A DNA stretch of 64,000 nucleotides from Arenicellales bacterium (GTDB lineage Bacteria > Pseudomonadota > Gammaproteobacteria > Arenicellales > JAHEKD01): the NCBI GenBank assembly GCA_028284225.1, contig JANQSD010000008.1, positions 39,585-103,584 of the forward strand. Reading direction: 5' to 3'. The notes under the pieces were generated by a model. The model did no database searches. It saw only the letters and a program-made list of their open reading frames with translations, and was not told where the DNA came from. Every line of letters starts with the position of its first letter. The first letter of the stretch is position 1. Positions 62,046 to 64,000 of this stretch are shown in pieces. The position numbers and the translations under genes are program-made.

Positions 62046-64000
62046 ATGACAAATCGAACCGAACCTATCTTTCAAGAAATTATTAAAATAATCACTAAAA
62101 CCATCTCCACAGTTTTAACGTTGTTTTTACCGATCACTGCATTGGGGATGCCGCCCACATCGAGTCAAACGGTTATTACTTCCAGTTTTGCGTCGGATAA
62201 TGATAACAATACTGGTAGCGGTGCTTTTCAGGTAGACAATTTTACTGCAGCCACCTGGACGATGACGACCGATGTAGCCAGCACGCCGGCACTCGCGAAC
62301 GGGTGGAGAAATATAGAAATTTCAACTGGTAATTTTGGGGTGGGTTACATACCTGCTGAATCCTGGCCTTTCAATCAAGCCCCTGCAGAAGAACTTAGTA
62401 TTAGTTTCAGTACCACCACCATGAACAACACAGCCAGAACCGGTTTATGGATGACCCTTAAACATCCTATTAGGGGGCCTTTTATTACTGAATTTACTCT
62501 AAATAGCGTACGTATTAATTTGACGGTCAGCTTTGATGGAACAGGGGATGCGATCATCCATGACCCCGATAATGAAGTAATGAATCATTCTGATGGTGCA
62601 AATTTCTCTAGCGGTAGCTTGATAGATCAAATTGCGCTTGGAGGAAGTTTTTATGCTGCATTAGATTGGTGGCTAGAGTTCCCAGCCGATACTCAAAACG
62701 TGACGGTTTCATTCGGATTTGTCGGTGGCTCTGGCGCTCCGTTTGCTAACCCACAGGCAGAATATATTTCTTTTGGCGCATCTTTTATCCCTTCGGATTT
62801 TGGTGATGCACCGGATAGTAGTTATGGAACGTTATCAACTAATTCCGGTGCCCAGCACTATGCAGTGGGTTATGATGAAACCACCAACACCAGTCCATTA
62901 CTATTAGGGAATTCAATTGATGGAAATACCGATGGTCATCCAAATCGAGCCGCAACTGGCGATGGAGCTGACGAAGACGGTGTAAGCAGTTTTCAGGAAT
63001 ACAATTCTGCGGGAGGTATGACCTGTACCGGAACGAACGGGACCTATACCACGGCGGCGAATGAATACTGTGTGGTAGTGAACGCAACCAATAATTCTTC
63101 CACTGATGCACAGTTGGTTGGCTGGCTGGATTACGGGGCGGGCACCGGCACCCGCCTCACCCCGGACGGGGTTTTTGATGATGCCGAACGGTCAGTGACC
63201 AATCCAGCCAATGCGCATCCGGACGATGACGGTACATTTGTGACAGGAAATGTACCGGCCAATTCAGGTTCTAATGATTATGTACTAGTGTTTACAGGAT
63301 TAGGGAATGCCGATGACGGTAAGACTGTTGCCCCACCCTACCAGAGTTCAAACTCCACTTATGCACGTTTTCGTTTAACCAGTGATGCATCGTTTTTCTC
63401 GGATGCATCCCCGAGCCCCACTGGAATAGTGGCCGATGGTGAAGTGGAGGACTATTTTTTAGAGGTAGAGACTTTGCCTGTAACGCTTTCCCATTTTGAC
63501 AGTGATCGCAGTGGCGATTGGGTTGAAGTAAACTGGGGGACGAACAGTGAGTTATTCAATGTCGGATTTCAACTGTGGGGGTTAGACGGGTTTGACGGTG
63601 AGTGGGAGAAACTGCACAACTGGTTAGTTAAAAGCGGTAGTGGTAATGCCGTGGAACCGCAGAGTTACCGTAAACGCGCGCGTATTCCCGGTCGTATCCG
63701 TGAGTTAGTGGCATTAGGGATCTCCAGTGTGGATGCAGACGGGCGTGAACATTACTACGGCCCGTTTGAAGTCAATACCGCGTACGGTGAGTTAGGGGAT
63801 TTAGAACCGATCGCCTGGGACCATATTCGCACCCAGCTGGATGATCGATTAACCACCCAGGGATATGTCCGTGATGGGTTAGACCGGTACGTGCGGGTCA
63901 ATGCCCAGGCCTCAAGCAGTGACTCGGCGGAAGTGGTTGAATTTGGGGTGAGTAAAGCGGGGATGTATCGTATTACAGCGGCCCAGTTGCTCAGTGCCGG
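62046..64000 (+). CDS. Large secreted GEVED-domain protein, C-terminus beyond window
   Basis: Open from ATG 62046 to the window end (over 650 codons), no stop seen. After a long exported N-terminus (a basic start, then ISTVLTLFLPITALGMPPTS) comes an Asn/Thr/Gly-rich beta domain, then DFGDAPDSSYGTL, DGADEDGV and DGEVEDYFLEVE, hallmarks of GEVED domains of surface adhesins and proteases. Next is LPVTLSHFDSDRSGDWVEVNW..., and near the edge the region VEFGVSKAGMYRITAAQLLSAG resembles the propeptide area of gingipain-like C25 peptidases, so a secreted cysteine protease or adhesin is likely. GC content rises noticeably after about 63.1 kb. Confidence 0.75.
   Translation, partial: MTNRTEPIFQEIIKIITKTISTVLTLFLPITALGMPPTSSQTVITSSFASDNDNNTGSGAFQVDNFTAATWTMTTDVASTPALANGWRNIEISTGNFGVGYIPAESWPFNQAPAEELSISFSTTTMNNTARTGLWMTLKHPIRGPFITEFTLNSVRINLTVSFDGTGDAIIHDPDNEVMNHSDGANFSSGSLIDQIALGGSFYAALDWWLEFPADTQNVTVSFGFVGGSGAPFANPQAEYISFGASFIPSDFGDAPDSSYGTLSTNSGAQHYAVGYDETTNTSPLLLGNSIDGNTDGHPNRAATGDGADEDGVSSFQEYNSAGGMTCTGTNGTYTTAANEYCVVVNATNNSSTDAQLVGWLDYGAGTGTRLTPDGVFDDAERSVTNPANAHPDDDGTFVTGNVPANSGSNDYVLVFTGLGNADDGKTVAPPYQSSNSTYARFRLTSDASFFSDASPSPTGIVADGEVEDYFLEVETLPVTLSHFDSDRSGDWVEVNWGTNSELFNVGFQLWGLDGFDGEWEKLHNWLVKSGSGNAVEPQSYRKRARIPGRIRELVALGISSVDADGREHYYGPFEVNTAYGELGDLEPIAWDHIRTQLDDRLTTQGYVRDGLDRYVRVNAQASSSDSAEVVEFGVSKAGMYRITAAQLLSA

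Overview
The window reads as chromosomal DNA of a free-living gammaproteobacterium, probably marine or halotolerant. It carries a complete Na+-translocating NADH:quinone reductase operon (nqrABCDEF-apbE-nqrM), a pst-phoU-phoBR locus, glnK-amtB behind a sigma-54 promoter, mpl, dsbA, mscL, rlmB-rnr and zur-znu genes. Base composition is mostly in the low 40s percent GC, with two clear departures: a GC-richer oxidoreductase cassette (about 9.07-12.9 kb) and an AT-rich tRNA-linked island (56.75-61.42 kb). The species cannot be named from the sequence.

Layout. 0-2.4 kb: zinc uptake (zur-znuC-znuB divergent from znuA, one Zur box between). 2.5-9 kb: CYTH triphosphatase-like protein, rhodanese, DNA polymerase IV, an internally deleted msrB relic, an LplT-like MFS protein and a large MscS channel. 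9.07-12.9 kb: LysR regulator divergent from a DUF1348 / glutathione S-transferase / PNPOx-flavoreductase operon, likely acquired. 13.2-20.9 kb: CBS protein and the nqr operon on the minus strand; REP-like palindromes sit in and next to the start of apbE. 21-27 kb: DUF6394 protein with an RCK-type K+ channel, FKBP isomerase, EamA transporter, glycosyltransferase and LpxH-like phosphatase. 27.4-35 kb: Pho box and pstSCAB-phoU-phoBR. 35-46.7 kb: M20/M24 hydrolase pair, alpha/beta hydrolase, an ACT-like protein divergent from dapA, DMFA2-like protein, DAHP synthase, mpl, dsbA. 47-56.6 kb: mscL, HerA-like ATPase, cytochrome c5, a second Y-family polymerase followed by a 291-bp MITE-like element, amtB-glnK, rlmB-rnr. 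56.69 kb: tRNA-Leu(CAG).

The most unusual part is the 4.65-kb islet between the 3' end of tRNA-Leu and a 21-bp copy of that end at 61.40 kb. It holds (a) a decayed retron: a candidate msr-msd RNA locus bounded by 13-nt inverted repeats just upstream of a truncated reverse transcriptase, fused by deletion and frame change to the C-terminal part of a nuclease-like protein; and (b) between two roughly 80-95-bp direct repeats, a small operon that looks like an undescribed peptide-modification system: a 33-codon peptide gene with a Gly-Gly motif, a hairpin that sequesters the next ribosome binding site, an EamA-type transporter and a JmjC-like hydroxylase with an intact His-x-Asp...His triad, next to a Fic protein with its own 12-bp palindrome. 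No integrase is present, so the islet depends on a helper or is fixed. Beyond it, a large secreted GEVED-domain protein begins and runs off the window.
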